Assembly (NCBI GenBank): GCA_947627765.1
Contig: CANQXA010000016.1
Coordinates: 1-33,891, forward strand
From: an uncultured Clostridia bacterium
GTDB taxonomy: Bacteria > Bacillota > Clostridia > Christensenellales > Borkfalkiaceae
Length of the DNA: 33,891 bases
Direction: 5' to 3'
In this document: positions 15,669 through 24,400 of the stretch, piece after piece
Layout: every line of letters starts with the position of its first letter
Numbering within the stretch: position 1 is the stretch's first letter
Program-made: the position numbers and the translations under genes
Notes under the pieces: generated by a model
What the model was told of the DNA's origin: nothing
The model's database searches: none
The model's input: only the letters and a program-made list of their open reading frames with translations

Positions 15669-16396
15669 TCTACTTCTATGACGGCAGTAAAACCGCATTT
15701 CTGACGGCGTTCGTGCTCGCCTTCCGGGATGGGCAAGCCGTCCTCTCTTCGCGCGGGTGCCAACTCTCGTTGGCGCAGGAGACGGTCTTCGTGACGCCCG
15801 AGCCCGAACGCGCGAAAAAGGCGGAACAGCGGCTCTTGAAGATCGACCCGGACTGCATGAACGATCTATCTACTTTGTTGAGAAGCGGAGACCAAGATCG
15901 CGACATGGTAGCCCTGAATTACTTCAAACTGCTCGTGAAAGAGGGTCGGCCCGTCCGCAAAATGTTTGCCGAGGAGTGCGTGACGGCGGCGATGGAGTGT
16001 ATCCGCCGCGTGACCTTCGAGATCCACCGTTTTCATGGATTCGTCCGCTTTATGGAGAGCGCGAGCGGGGCGTTGTACGCACCCATTTCGCCAGACAATG
16101 ATATTTGCGACCTGCTTGTCCCCCACTTCCGCGCGCGCCTTCCCGAATATCCCTTCGTCATTCACGATGTCGGGCGGAAGAAGGCGGCGGTATACGACGG
16201 AAGCCACGTCTTTCTCGCTCCCCTCGAGAGGGCGGAAGTTCTGCTCTCCTCGGATGAAAAGGCGTGGCAGGCGCTATGGAAGAATTATTACGACAGCGTC
16301 AATATCCCCTCGCGGGAACGGCTCCGCCAAATGCGGGGATATATGCCCGTGCGCTATTGGAAGTTTATGCCCGAGAGATCCCGTCCAACTCTTTGA
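15665..16396 (+). CDS. DUF4130 protein, partner of the radical SAM enzyme (TIGR03915-like)
   Basis: A 243-residue protein beginning MIYFYDGSKTAFLTAF and ending with the diagnostic RGYMPVRYWKFMPE block. Mid-protein has VRKMFAEECVTAAMECIRRVTFEIHRFHGFVRF, matching the family's conserved 'H.F.GF.RF' core. The family occurs almost only beside the radical SAM gene, either as a separate gene or fused to a uracil-DNA-glycosylase-like domain; here no such domain is attached (length fits the stand-alone form). Likely role: partner in recognising or processing modified DNA bases (family knowledge; function unproven). The ATG overlaps the stop of the radical SAM gene by 4 bases. The 3' end overlaps the end of the convergent ferritin-like gene by 32 bases, with no terminator between. 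Confidence 0.87.
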   Translation: MIYFYDGSKTAFLTAFVLAFRDGQAVLSSRGCQLSLAQETVFVTPEPERAKKAEQRLLKIDPDCMNDLSTLLRSGDQDRDMVALNYFKLLVKEGRPVRKMFAEECVTAAMECIRRVTFEIHRFHGFVRFMESASGALYAPISPDNDICDLLVPHFRARLPEYPFVIHDVGRKKAAVYDGSHVFLAPLERAEVLLSSDEKAWQALWKNYYDSVNIPSRERLRQMRGYMPVRYWKFMPERSRPTL

Positions 16397-16847
16397 CGGT
16401 CTCGAGATGGGCGCGCGTCTCCTGCAAGATCTGCGCGACGGTCTCCTTCGCCTCGCCCTCCAAAGATTTTACAGCCGTCGTATAGGCGACGCAAAGGGAG
16501 CGTTCGAGTTCGATGTCCGCCGCGAGCATGGCGGGGTACGTTTTCGCGTAATTGACGTAGGACGCGGAATGGTAGGAGACGGGATAGGGCGGGCAGGACG
16601 TAAACACGGGTTTGGCGCCGCATTTTTCGACCAACGAGCCGAGGAGTTGAAGATGGCGGAGCTTTTCTCCCGCAAGCGACTCGAGGGCGCGGGCTTTTTC
16701 GGTCTCACCCTGCGCGCTCAAAGTGATCGCCTGAAAGACGTATTGGAGCGCCGCGGTGAGCGCACCCGAGCGCCCCGCATAGACGGGCGAAAGAAGTTTA
16801 AGGGTTTTCCATTCCTCTTGCGAATTGAGCGTCGTCGTATTCTGCAT
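16365..16847 (-). CDS. Ferritin-like four-helix protein (rubrerythrin/Mn-catalase-like), ligands altered
   Basis: A 160-residue protein predicted as four long helices. The segment CPPYPVSYHSAS at 85-96 with a preceding LLSPVYAGRSG at 18-28 is typical of small ferritin-like proteins annotated in clostridia. Family members carry Glu in helix A, ExxH in helix B, Glu in helix C and ExxH in helix D. Here helix A has SGALTA with Ala29 where I expect Glu, helix B has EKLRH (Glu61, His65) and helix D ETRAH (Glu143, His147), a spacing of four in place of three; helix C keeps DIELERS. Metal binding may therefore be changed or lost (inference from memory of the family). ATG 16847 has a GGGGGGA site; the longer frame to 17009 overlaps the divergent gene's leader. 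Confidence 0.75.
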   Translation of the reverse strand: MQNTTTLNSQEEWKTLKLLSPVYAGRSGALTAALQYVFQAITLSAQGETEKARALESLAGEKLRHLQLLGSLVEKCGAKPVFTSCPPYPVSYHSASYVNYAKTYPAMLAADIELERSLCVAYTTAVKSLEGEAKETVAQILQETRAHLETVKELDGISRA

Positions 16848-16927
16848 CGATCCCCCCGAAATGTTTTGATACAGCGTATGCGCGCCGCCGCAGTTTGGTG
16901 CGCCGCGGAGAAATCTTGTTCGATCGC

Positions 16928-16956
16928 TTGATTTTTCCATGCGCTTGTGATACCAT
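16928..16956 (+). promoter_or_regulatory. Possible promoter of the aldo/keto reductase gene
   Basis: TTGATT (16928-16933), 17 bases, TACCAT (16951-16956). Both boxes deviate from consensus. A start near 16963 would exclude the in-frame ATG at 16961 and support the one at 16994. Confidence 0.45.
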
Positions 16957-16993
16957 ATAGATGAATTCGGATAAGTACGGAGGACCCTCGGAT

Positions 16994-18028
16994 ATGGATG
17001 AAATGACATTCAAACGCTTGATGCAGAATCGGGAACGGATCCCCGATCCCATGCGCTATAAGAAGGAAGCGGTACACTATCGCCGTGCGGGAGCGAGCGG
17101 ACTGAAACTCCCCGAAATTTCTTTGGGACTTTGGCACAACTTCGGCAGTACGGACAATTTCGAGATCATGCGGGATATGGTCTTCACCGCCTTCGACAAC
17201 GGGATCTGTCACTTCGATCTCGCCAATAATTACGGTCCGCGCGGCGGCAGTGCGGAGGAAAATTTCGGAAAACTCCTGCGGGAAAATTTCTCCGCCTATC
17301 GCGACGAGCTCTGTATCTCGACCAAAGCGGGCTTCCCGATGTGGAAGGGACCCTATGGCGACGGCGGAAGTAAAAAGTATCTCGTCGCCTCGCTCGACCA
17401 AAGCCTGAAACGGCTCGGGCTCCCCTATGTAGACATTTTCTATCACCATCGCCCGTCGCCCGCCGTCCCCATCGAAGAGACCTGCTATGCGCTCCACCGC
17501 TTGGTGGAACAAGGCAAAGCGCTCTACATCGGGATCTCCAACTACAACCGCGAACAAGCGGAGGCCGCCGTGGAAGTGTTCAGGGAACTCAAAACGCCCT
17601 TCGTGCTCGACCAAGTCTGCTACAATTTGCTCGACCGCAGGATCGAAGAAGACGGGTTAAAGCAGTACGCCCAAGCGCAAGGCTTCGGGATCATCGCCTA
17701 TTCTCCGCTCGCGCAGGGACTGCTCACCGAGAAATATCTCAAGGGGATCCCCGACGACAGCCGAATGCGCAAGAGCTTTACGCTCAAAGAAGAGAAACTG
17801 ACCCCCTCCCTCCTCGAAAAGCTCGGAAAGCTGAAGGAGGTGGCGGCAGACCGCGGGCAAACTCTTCCCGAGCTCGCCCTCTCGTGGGTGTTGAAGGACG
17901 GAGCCGTCTCGAGCGTGATCGTCGGCGCGTCCTCCTCGGCACAGATCCTCGACAATATCAAGGTGGATCCCGTCTTTTCCGAAGAAGAACTCTGCCGCAT
18001 CGAAGAAATTTGCAAAGACAGCGAGTGA
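16994..18028 (+). CDS. Aldo/keto reductase, YghZ/L-glyceraldehyde-3-phosphate reductase-like
   Basis: A 344-residue soluble NADPH-type oxidoreductase with a TIM-barrel pattern. The catalytic tetrad is visible: Asp75 and Tyr80 in CHFDLANNYG, Lys111 in STKAGF and His152 in IFYHHRP. The cofactor region includes IAYSPLAQGLLTEKYL, and SSVIVGASSSAQILDN near the end. Conserved 'GLWHNFG' at the start and 'GPRGGSAEENFGKLL' place it in the YghZ/Kv-beta-like branch that reduces small aldehydes; the natural substrate is unknown. ATG 16994 has GGAGG 10 bases upstream; a longer frame from 16961 has no ribosome site. Monocistronic: a strong bidirectional terminator follows at once. Confidence 0.88.
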   Translation: MDEMTFKRLMQNRERIPDPMRYKKEAVHYRRAGASGLKLPEISLGLWHNFGSTDNFEIMRDMVFTAFDNGICHFDLANNYGPRGGSAEENFGKLLRENFSAYRDELCISTKAGFPMWKGPYGDGGSKKYLVASLDQSLKRLGLPYVDIFYHHRPSPAVPIEETCYALHRLVEQGKALYIGISNYNREQAEAAVEVFRELKTPFVLDQVCYNLLDRRIEEDGLKQYAQAQGFGIIAYSPLAQGLLTEKYLKGIPDDSRMRKSFTLKEEKLTPSLLEKLGKLKEVAADRGQTLPELALSWVLKDGAVSSVIVGASSSAQILDNIKVDPVFSEEELCRIEEICKDSE

Positions 18029-18032
18029 AAAA

Positions 18033-18060
18033 CGCCGCGGCGACCTGCCGCGGCGCTTTC
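18033..18060. terminator. Bidirectional intrinsic terminator
   Basis: A perfect 9-bp stem, CGCCGCGGC (18033-18041) with GCCGCGGCG (18047-18055), loop GACCT. On the plus strand it is followed by CTTTCTTT, on the minus strand by GTTTTTC, so it can end both the reductase gene and the minus-strand series finishing with the 50-residue protein. Confidence 0.85.
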
Positions 18061-18061
18061 T

Positions 18062-18214
18062 TTAATTGTCCGATTCGTAGTGGCAGTCGGAATACTGCGT
18101 GGGCGGCATCGTTTCGCCTTCGCCGACGTAGATCGTATTCACGACCTTGCCGTTCCTGTCGATGACCTTGTACGCGCCCGTCTTGGGACAAATATCTCCG
18201 CAATTCAATCTCAT
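18062..18214 (-). CDS. 50-residue Cys-containing small protein
   Basis: A short but convincing gene: ATG at 18214 with an ideal GGAGGT site 6 bases upstream, 50 codons, stop TAA at 18064-18062 just before a strong terminator. The product begins MRLNCGDICPKTGAYKVIDR and continues with an NGKVVNTIYVGEGETMPPTQ block and a tail with a third Cys (Cys44). Cys5 and Cys9 form a CxxxC, and the 'G.ICP..G.Y.V' then 'GE.MPPT' layout resembles small YjzC/zinc-ribbon-like proteins seen in Bacillota, but I cannot assign a family. It is last after uppP, 51 bases downstream. Its ribosome site lies in the arm of a hairpin (18246-18222). Confidence 0.8.
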   Translation of the reverse strand: MRLNCGDICPKTGAYKVIDRNGKVVNTIYVGEGETMPPTQYSDCHYESDN

Positions 18215-18220
18215 CACTTT

Positions 18221-18252
18221 ACCTCCTATACTCCAAGTATGGGAGGTTTTTT
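18221..18252 (+). terminator. Hairpin: plus-strand terminator, minus-strand ribosome-site sequestering stem
   Basis: CCTCC-t-ATACT / AGTAT-g-GGAGG (18222-18232 with 18236-18246), loop CCA, outer A-T pair, then TTTTTT (18247-18252) on the plus strand. Read on the plus strand it is a good intrinsic terminator, although no plus-strand gene precedes it closely. Read on the minus strand the same stem buries the GGAGG of the 50-residue protein gene. Confidence 0.6.
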
Positions 18253-18265
18253 GGGGATTATGCGC

Positions 18266-19057
18266 TCAAACCGCCGCATGGAGGATCAAACAGACGAACG
18301 AGAGGATCACAAGATAGAGCGCGAACCACTTATAATTCGCACTGCTCATGAGTTTTTTCATGACGCGGATCGCAAACCCGCCCGAGACTGCCGAGGTCAA
18401 AATTCCGAGGATCGCGCCTACGATCTCGGGCATGGTATGGGGAAACACGGTCTCCCCCGAAAAAATCCCCAGACAGCCGAGCAGAAATCCCCCCGCGATG
18501 ACGGGAATGCTCATAAGGAAGGAAAACTCGGACGCCTCTTTCGGATCGGCGCCCGCCAGCATCCCCGCCGCAATCGTAGAACCGCTCCGTGAGAGCCCGG
18601 GAAGAATGGCGGCAGCCTGCATGAGGCCCATCGCGGCTGTCTGTCGCCAACCGAATTTTCGCACTTTCCGCCGTCTTGCCGAAAGGAGCAGAGCCGCCGT
18701 TCCGAGGAAGGTGACGGCGAGGAGCAAAAATCCCCACTCCCCTGTGAAAAGCGCGTCGAGACGGGAGGCAAAGAGAAGCCCCGTAACGCCCGCGGGGATG
18801 GTAGCCGCCAATAAATAGAAAGCCCGCCGGAAAGGTGGGCGAAAAAGTGATAGGATCTCCCTGCGGAATGCGACTGCAACGGCAAGCAAGGTGCCGACAT
18901 GGAGCATGAGGCTGACAAACGTCACGCTCTCGGCAGAATAGCCGAGCAACCGTTGAAGGAGAATGAGATGTCCGCTTGAAGAAACGGGCAGGAACTCTGT
19001 GAGCCCCTGCACCGTACCAAGTAAAACCGATTTCCAGATCGCTTCGAAGAGCTGCAT
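18266..19057 (-). CDS. uppP: Undecaprenyl-diphosphatase UppP (BacA family)
   Basis: A 263-residue polytopic membrane enzyme that dephosphorylates undecaprenyl diphosphate so that the lipid carrier of cell-wall synthesis can be reused; it also gives bacitracin tolerance. Both signature blocks are intact: GLTEFLPVSSSGHL near residues 18-31, with the catalytic Glu and the Ser/His set, and PGLSRSGST near residues 152-160, with the catalytic Arg. About eight helices are expected and visible. The ATG at 19057 has GGGAGG only 3 bases upstream, closer than usual. It follows the SurA/PrsA-like lipoprotein gene by 22 bases, so it is probably co-transcribed with it from the promoter at 21387-21359. Confidence 0.95.
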   Translation of the reverse strand: MQLFEAIWKSVLLGTVQGLTEFLPVSSSGHLILLQRLLGYSAESVTFVSLMLHVGTLLAVAVAFRREILSLFRPPFRRAFYLLAATIPAGVTGLLFASRLDALFTGEWGFLLLAVTFLGTAALLLSARRRKVRKFGWRQTAAMGLMQAAAILPGLSRSGSTIAAGMLAGADPKEASEFSFLMSIPVIAGGFLLGCLGIFSGETVFPHTMPEIVGAILGILTSAVSGGFAIRVMKKLMSSANYKWFALYLVILSFVCLILHAAV

Positions 19058-19079
19058 AGACCTCCCGTGCAGCGTCGAA

Positions 19080-21263
19080 TCAATCCATGCCCGTCAAATC
19101 CGCAAAACGGCCCTCGTAAATGGTCGAGCAATCGTCCGCATAGCTGTCGATGATCTCCGACTGTTTCGCGGAGACGACCGAAGAGACCGCCGTGGACTTC
19201 TGATACTCATACCAAAGATAAGAGAACGTGCCCTCCGTCTTCACTTCGCTCTCGAGGAAGTTGTAGGGAGAGGAGCGCAACGCCCCTTCTTCATTTGCGG
19301 AGTAGCCGTGCTCCATATCCGCAAAGGAGAAGGTGCAATAGATGATATGCCAACCGTAATCGGTGGGAACGACGTAGAACGTGCCCGCGCCGCCCGCGAC
19401 CGCCTTCTGTGCGGCATATTCGAATTCCGCCATGTAAGACGTCTTATAGGGGGTTACGGAATAGCCGAGGTAGGTGTTGAGACCCGCTGTATCCGTATTA
19501 TACGCGAAGGAAAGTTCGTTTATGACGGACATCGCGGTGTTCTCCCAACTGCCTCTCAGGAAGATGTGATTGGGATCGTAGGCGCCGTCGCCCGTGATCT
19601 TGCCGGAAGCATAGACGAATTTGGAATAATCGGGCTCGCCGTCCGTGTAGTAATTGGTCTGCGCAAAGTAGCTCGCGGCGTCGGGCGCCTTGTCGTAGTT
19701 GAAGGAGAGTGCGCCGCCGTCGTACGAGGCAGACTCGACATAACCCTCCATTTCGCCGAGGAAGTCGTCGATACCGATCTCCTTGGGCAGGAAGACATAG
19801 GACTTGTCCCCGTCCTTTTCGGTCTTCTCGAAGACATAACCGTTATAAGTATACTTCCCGTAATAATTCTTCAATCCCTCATAGCGCGCTTCGCCCTCTT
19901 CCGTTTGGGAATTTTTCAAGCTGTCTTCAAAGAAGAGGTAGCGGCGGTCGCTGTTGCCGCCCGTATAGGCGCCGTCGGATCCTTCCGCCACATAGGAATA
20001 ATCGGTATGACCGGTAAACCAAGTGCTGCGCTGATCCGTCGCCGTCAAGTTCCGAAGGAGCTGGGCGCGGGCGATGTAGGTGTTCCCCTTGGAATCGCCG
20101 AAGTCCTGCGTGAATTTTTCGAGCGCGTCGCTCTGCTCGTCGGAGAAGGGAAGCAGAATGTTGATGACGTAACCGTACTTGCTGTAAGAGACGGCGTCGC
20201 CTTCGACCGTGTGAGGCGCGGCAAGGATAAAGGAGGTATCGGAGATATTGTCGAACGCCGTCTCGAAAGAGGTACGGTCGCTACGGTAGCTTGTCATATG
20301 GGTCGCCACGGTGGATTCGAATTGCTTGCCGACCCACTCGGGCGTGATCTTCTTCTCGGCGTTCTCCTCGAAGATCTCGGTCATCTTATTGATGATCGCG
20401 GATTCGTAGGCGGAGCGCAACTCGAGCGCATAATAGTTGAGTGACTCGAAATCCGAGGTATTTTCCCCCTTCGTGAGGAGGTCGTTGCTGTAAAGATTGG
20501 AGAGGAAGCGCTTGTACGCCTCGCCGCGGAAATAGGGCGTGGAACCGTCCACCTTCTCGTAGGAGCCGAGCGCCACCTCTTTGCCCGTGTAGATCCTGTA
20601 ATCGGGATCGTAATAATCTTCGTTCTCCGTACCGACTCCCGTAGGGGTGGTGCGGACGTCGGCGTCCGCGGTGTGCTCGTGCTCGTCTTCCTCGGCATCG
20701 ATGATCTCTTCTTCGATGGAATCGAGGGAGGCATTGACGGAGACGCGGAGGTCGTAGACCGCTTTCGCGCGCTCATCTTCGGAAAGGAAATATTCGATGG
20801 ACTTCGCTTCGCGCATATCCTCGCTGTACGTGCCGTCGCCGATGTACTGCTGGTAGGCTTCGCGGTTGTAGGAATTGACCGACCCGTCGCCTTTTTCCCC
20901 GTTCTTCATGAGAAACGCCTTGGCGTACTGCACATAGAGCGAACGGTTGACGAGGGAATCGGCGATCATATTGAAGGTATCGCGGTAAGACCAGCCGTAG
21001 CTGTTCATGAGATTCGCGCCCGTCGAAATGAAGCTCGCGATCATATCGCGCTTGATGATCTTCGTTGTGCCGACAACGTAGTTCACGTCGAAATAATCGC
21101 CGCCCTCCTGAAAATCCTCGCTGCGGGTGAGATCGACTTCGGCAATGACCTGCGCAAAGTTCTTGGTGTTGTTGATGGTCGTGAGCTGCGCACAGCCTGC
21201 AAGCGATCCGCAGGCAAAGAGCGCGGCGAGAGCGACCGCAACTGCTTTCTTCTTTCCTTTCAT
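19080..21263 (-). CDS. SurA/PrsA-like lipoprotein (probable extracytoplasmic foldase) next to mfd
   Basis: A 727-residue lipoprotein: signal ending SLAGC with Cys24, then a long mostly helical region. 'RDMIASFISTGANLMNSYGWSY' near residue 73 and the following helices resemble the chaperone arm of SurA/PrsA proteins, and near the C-terminus 'GTFYVVPTDYGWHIIYCTFSF' resembles the last strand of parvulin peptidyl-prolyl isomerase domains ('YGyHIIkv'). A PrsA-type gene right after mfd is common in Clostridia, which supports the call. At 727 residues it is about twice the length of PrsA. An acidic/His stretch (EEDEHEHTADAD, near residue 190-202) interrupts it. Own promoter and a 90-110-base leader with a CTTTTCC/GGAAAAG hairpin (21316-21333) precede it. 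Whether the isomerase site is active is unclear. Confidence 0.7.
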   Translation of the reverse strand: MKGKKKAVAVALAALFACGSLAGCAQLTTINNTKNFAQVIAEVDLTRSEDFQEGGDYFDVNYVVGTTKIIKRDMIASFISTGANLMNSYGWSYRDTFNMIADSLVNRSLYVQYAKAFLMKNGEKGDGSVNSYNREAYQQYIGDGTYSEDMREAKSIEYFLSEDERAKAVYDLRVSVNASLDSIEEEIIDAEEDEHEHTADADVRTTPTGVGTENEDYYDPDYRIYTGKEVALGSYEKVDGSTPYFRGEAYKRFLSNLYSNDLLTKGENTSDFESLNYYALELRSAYESAIINKMTEIFEENAEKKITPEWVGKQFESTVATHMTSYRSDRTSFETAFDNISDTSFILAAPHTVEGDAVSYSKYGYVINILLPFSDEQSDALEKFTQDFGDSKGNTYIARAQLLRNLTATDQRSTWFTGHTDYSYVAEGSDGAYTGGNSDRRYLFFEDSLKNSQTEEGEARYEGLKNYYGKYTYNGYVFEKTEKDGDKSYVFLPKEIGIDDFLGEMEGYVESASYDGGALSFNYDKAPDAASYFAQTNYYTDGEPDYSKFVYASGKITGDGAYDPNHIFLRGSWENTAMSVINELSFAYNTDTAGLNTYLGYSVTPYKTSYMAEFEYAAQKAVAGGAGTFYVVPTDYGWHIIYCTFSFADMEHGYSANEEGALRSSPYNFLESEVKTEGTFSYLWYEYQKSTAVSSVVSAKQSEIIDSYADDCSTIYEGRFADLTGMD

Positions 21264-21358
21264 ACAAACTCCGATGGTTGGTTTTTTCCGTATCCGGGAG
21301 CGGGATCGCGCCCTTCTTTTCCCATAGGAAAAGGGTCGCCTTAACCGACGCTTTTTCT

Positions 21359-21387
21359 ATTATATACCATTTCGCAAAATCTCGCAA
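21359..21387 (-). promoter_or_regulatory. Promoter of the lipoprotein-uppP unit
   Basis: Minus strand TTGCGA (21387-21382), 17 bases, TATAAT (21364-21359), in the 151-base gap after mfd. The predicted leader is about 90 bases and contains a 7-bp hairpin (21333-21316). Confidence 0.7.
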
Positions 21388-21414
21388 ATAATTTACAGGG
21401 TAAAATGCGAAAAA

Positions 21415-24400
21415 TTAGTGAAAAGTTGAGGCAAATTTCAAGAATTTCGTCATGCGCATCATCGTTTTGGCGCCGTCGCCCCCCTTCAAAAAGCGCAAGA
21501 CGGGCGCGCTGGTCATATCCAAACTCACGGCGGAAGCATAGCGGTCCATTGCGGCGGAGATCCGCCCGTCGGAGAGAGCGGCAAGCCCGGTAAACTCCAA
21601 CGCGCCCCCTTTGGGCCCGACCGTGATCTTCTTGACCTGCAAATGCGAGGCGTAGCTCTTCATGAGCGCGATGATCAGCAGGTTGAGCGCGCATTGGGGC
21701 AGAGCGCCGTAGCTCTCCTCCATCGACGTACAGACCCGCTTGTAGTCCTCCGCACTGCGGATCTCCGCGATCTGTTTGTAGCAGTCCATCCTGCCTGCGG
21801 GAGACTCCACATAGCTCTCGGGAAGGAAGGCGGCCGTCTTGATGTCGAGATCGACGATCTCCTGCCGCTCTCCCGTCAGCTCCTCTTTGAGGATCTTGGC
21901 GTACAGCTCGTAGCCGACTTTATCCATATGCCCGTGCTGTTCGGTGCCGAGCACGTTGCCCGCGCCGCGGATCTCGAGATCGCGCATGGCGATCTTGAAT
22001 CCCGACCCGAGCTCGGTGAACTGCATGATCGCCTTCAAACGCTCTGCCGCGCCCTCCGTCATGACCTTTTCGGGCTTATATGTAAAATACGCGTGGGCGA
22101 GACGGGTCCCCCTGCCCACTCTGCCGCGTAACTGATAGAGTTGGGAAATACCCAAACGGTCGGAATCGATCACGATCAGGGTATTGGCGTTGGGAAGATC
22201 GATCCCGTTCTCGATGATGGTCGTCGTGACCAAAACATCGTATTCCCCGCGGTAGAACCCGAAAACATTGCTCTCGAGCGCGGAGCGGTCCATCCGTCCG
22301 TGGGCGACGGTGATCCGCGCCTCGGGCAAATATTCTTTGAGACGGGCGGCGAAGGTGCGGATGGTCTCGACGCGGTTGTAGAGCAGGAAGATCTGCCCGC
22401 CGCGCGCGATCTCGCGGAGGCAGGCGTCGCGGATCAAAGTCTCCGTCTCCTCCGCGACATAGGTCTGAACGGGCAGACGGGCGACGGGAGGGGTCTGGAT
22501 CGTGGAGATGTCGCGAATGCCGGAAAGGGAGAGGTGCAACGTGCGCGGAATGGGCGTCGCCGTCATGGTAAGACAATCGACGTCGCGCTTGACGTTCTTG
22601 ATCTTCTCCTTATGCTCGACGCCGAACCGCTGTTCCTCATCGAGGATCAATAGTCCGAGATCGTGGAATTTCACGTCCTCCGAGAGGAGACGGTGCGTCC
22701 CGATGATGAGGTCCACATCGCCGCGTTGCAGGGCGGAAAGGGTCTCTTTGACCTCCCGCTCGGTGCGGAAGCGGTTGAGCCCGGCGACGCGTACGCCGAA
22801 ACTTTCCATCCGTTCGCGGGCGGTGCGGAGATGCTGTTCGGAGAGGACGGTGGAGGGGCACAGCAGAGCGGCTTGTCTGCCGGCGAGAATGCAAAGATAG
22901 GCGGCTCTCAGGGCTACCTCCGTCTTGCCGAACCCGACGTCCCCGCAGAGGAGACGGTCCATCACCTTTTCGGAGCACATATCCTCTTCGATCTCGGCAA
23001 AGGAGGTGAGCTGGTCGGGCGTCTCCTCATAGGGAAAAGACGCAGCGAATTCTTCCATCTCTTCGCGGAACCGCGGAAAGACGTAGCCGCGCTTCTCCCT
23101 GCGCTCGGCGTAGAGCTGTTTCAAATCGAACGCCATCTTGCGGAGAGAGGCGCGGACGCGGGCTTTGACCCGTTCGAATTCTCCCCCGCCGATCTTCGAC
23201 AGCGCGGGAGTATCCCCTCCCATGTACTTGGAGAGGATATCCATCTGCTCGACGGGAACATAGAGGGTGTCCCCGCCTTGGTATTCGAGCGCGATGTACT
23301 CCTTGACGCCGTCCCCCGTTTCGATCTTCTTGGTCCCCGTGATCCGCCCGATGCCGTACGATTCGTGGACGGCGTAGTCCCCCACTTCGGGCGCAAGAAA
23401 CAGGTCTCCCCGTCTCCGTTTGACCCGCTTGGGAACGCCCGTGCGGGTAAAGAGGTCCCCCGTTCCGATGACGGCGAGTTTGCATTCGTGGAGAAGAAAC
23501 CCCGCGCCCAGCTCTTCTTCGAGGACAACGGTCCCCCTGAGTTCTCCGAGGGATCCCGCGGGAGGAGAGAGGGAAACGCCTTCGGCATAAAATTCCTCGC
23601 GCAGACGGTCGGCGCGGTCCCGCGAGCCCGCGAAGATGAGGACGCGGTAACCCGTCCTGCTCCAATTCCGCACGTCCACAAAGAGATCGGGCAGAGAGTT
23701 GAGATAGCGGCGGGCGGGCGCCGAAGGGAAGTTGTAGAGCTTGAGGGGATCGAAAAACCCGACGTTTCCCGCAAAGGTCTGCAAGGCGAGACAGCGGCGG
23801 GCGGAAAAGCGCGAAAACGATTGGGCGGGGAGATATTGGTCCTCGGAAAAACGCATACACTCGCCCCCCGCATAGAGGGAAGCGAAGCGTTCGGCGTGCT
23901 CCGCGTAGAGCCCCGAAAGTTTATCCCGGATGAGCTTGCATTCGTCGAATACGAGGAGTTCGTCCCCCTTCAACGTATCGAAAAAGGAGACGGAATTTTT
24001 GAAAAGCGGCAAAAGAAAATCCGAACAAAGATCTGCGGAAACGAGATCGTCTGCGATCTTCGACATCCGCGCATACGCCTCCGCATTCGGCGCCTTTCGG
24101 CACTCTTCTTGCAGCCGATCGCGGACATGGTCCGCCTCTCCGTCGTCTAAGAGCACGTCCGTCGCCGCAAGGATCTCAATGGAAGAGACCTTTTCGTAGC
24201 GCTCGGAGGTGATTTCGTCGTACGGGCGGATGGCTTCCAACTCGTCGCCGAAAAAGTCCATGCGGACGGGGTGTTCGGCACCCACGGGATAGATGTCGAG
24301 AATGTCCCCGCGGACGGCGAATACGCCCGGTGCGTCCACCGAATATTCCCGCGTATAGCCCGCGCGGACGAGCGATTCGGCAAGCTCCGTAAGCGAGACT

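Noticed and set aside
16718-17614. A 298-codon minus-strand frame across the aldo/keto reductase and ferritin-like genes
   Set aside because: It is antisense to the reductase and out of frame with the ferritin-like protein; both real genes have motifs and ribosome sites.
22663-24150. Long plus-strand frames opposite mfd, and similar ones opposite malic enzyme (26530-28002), the lipoprotein (18963-20444) and the kinase (12109-13188)
   Set aside because: Each is fully antisense to a gene with clear family motifs and shows no domain of its own.
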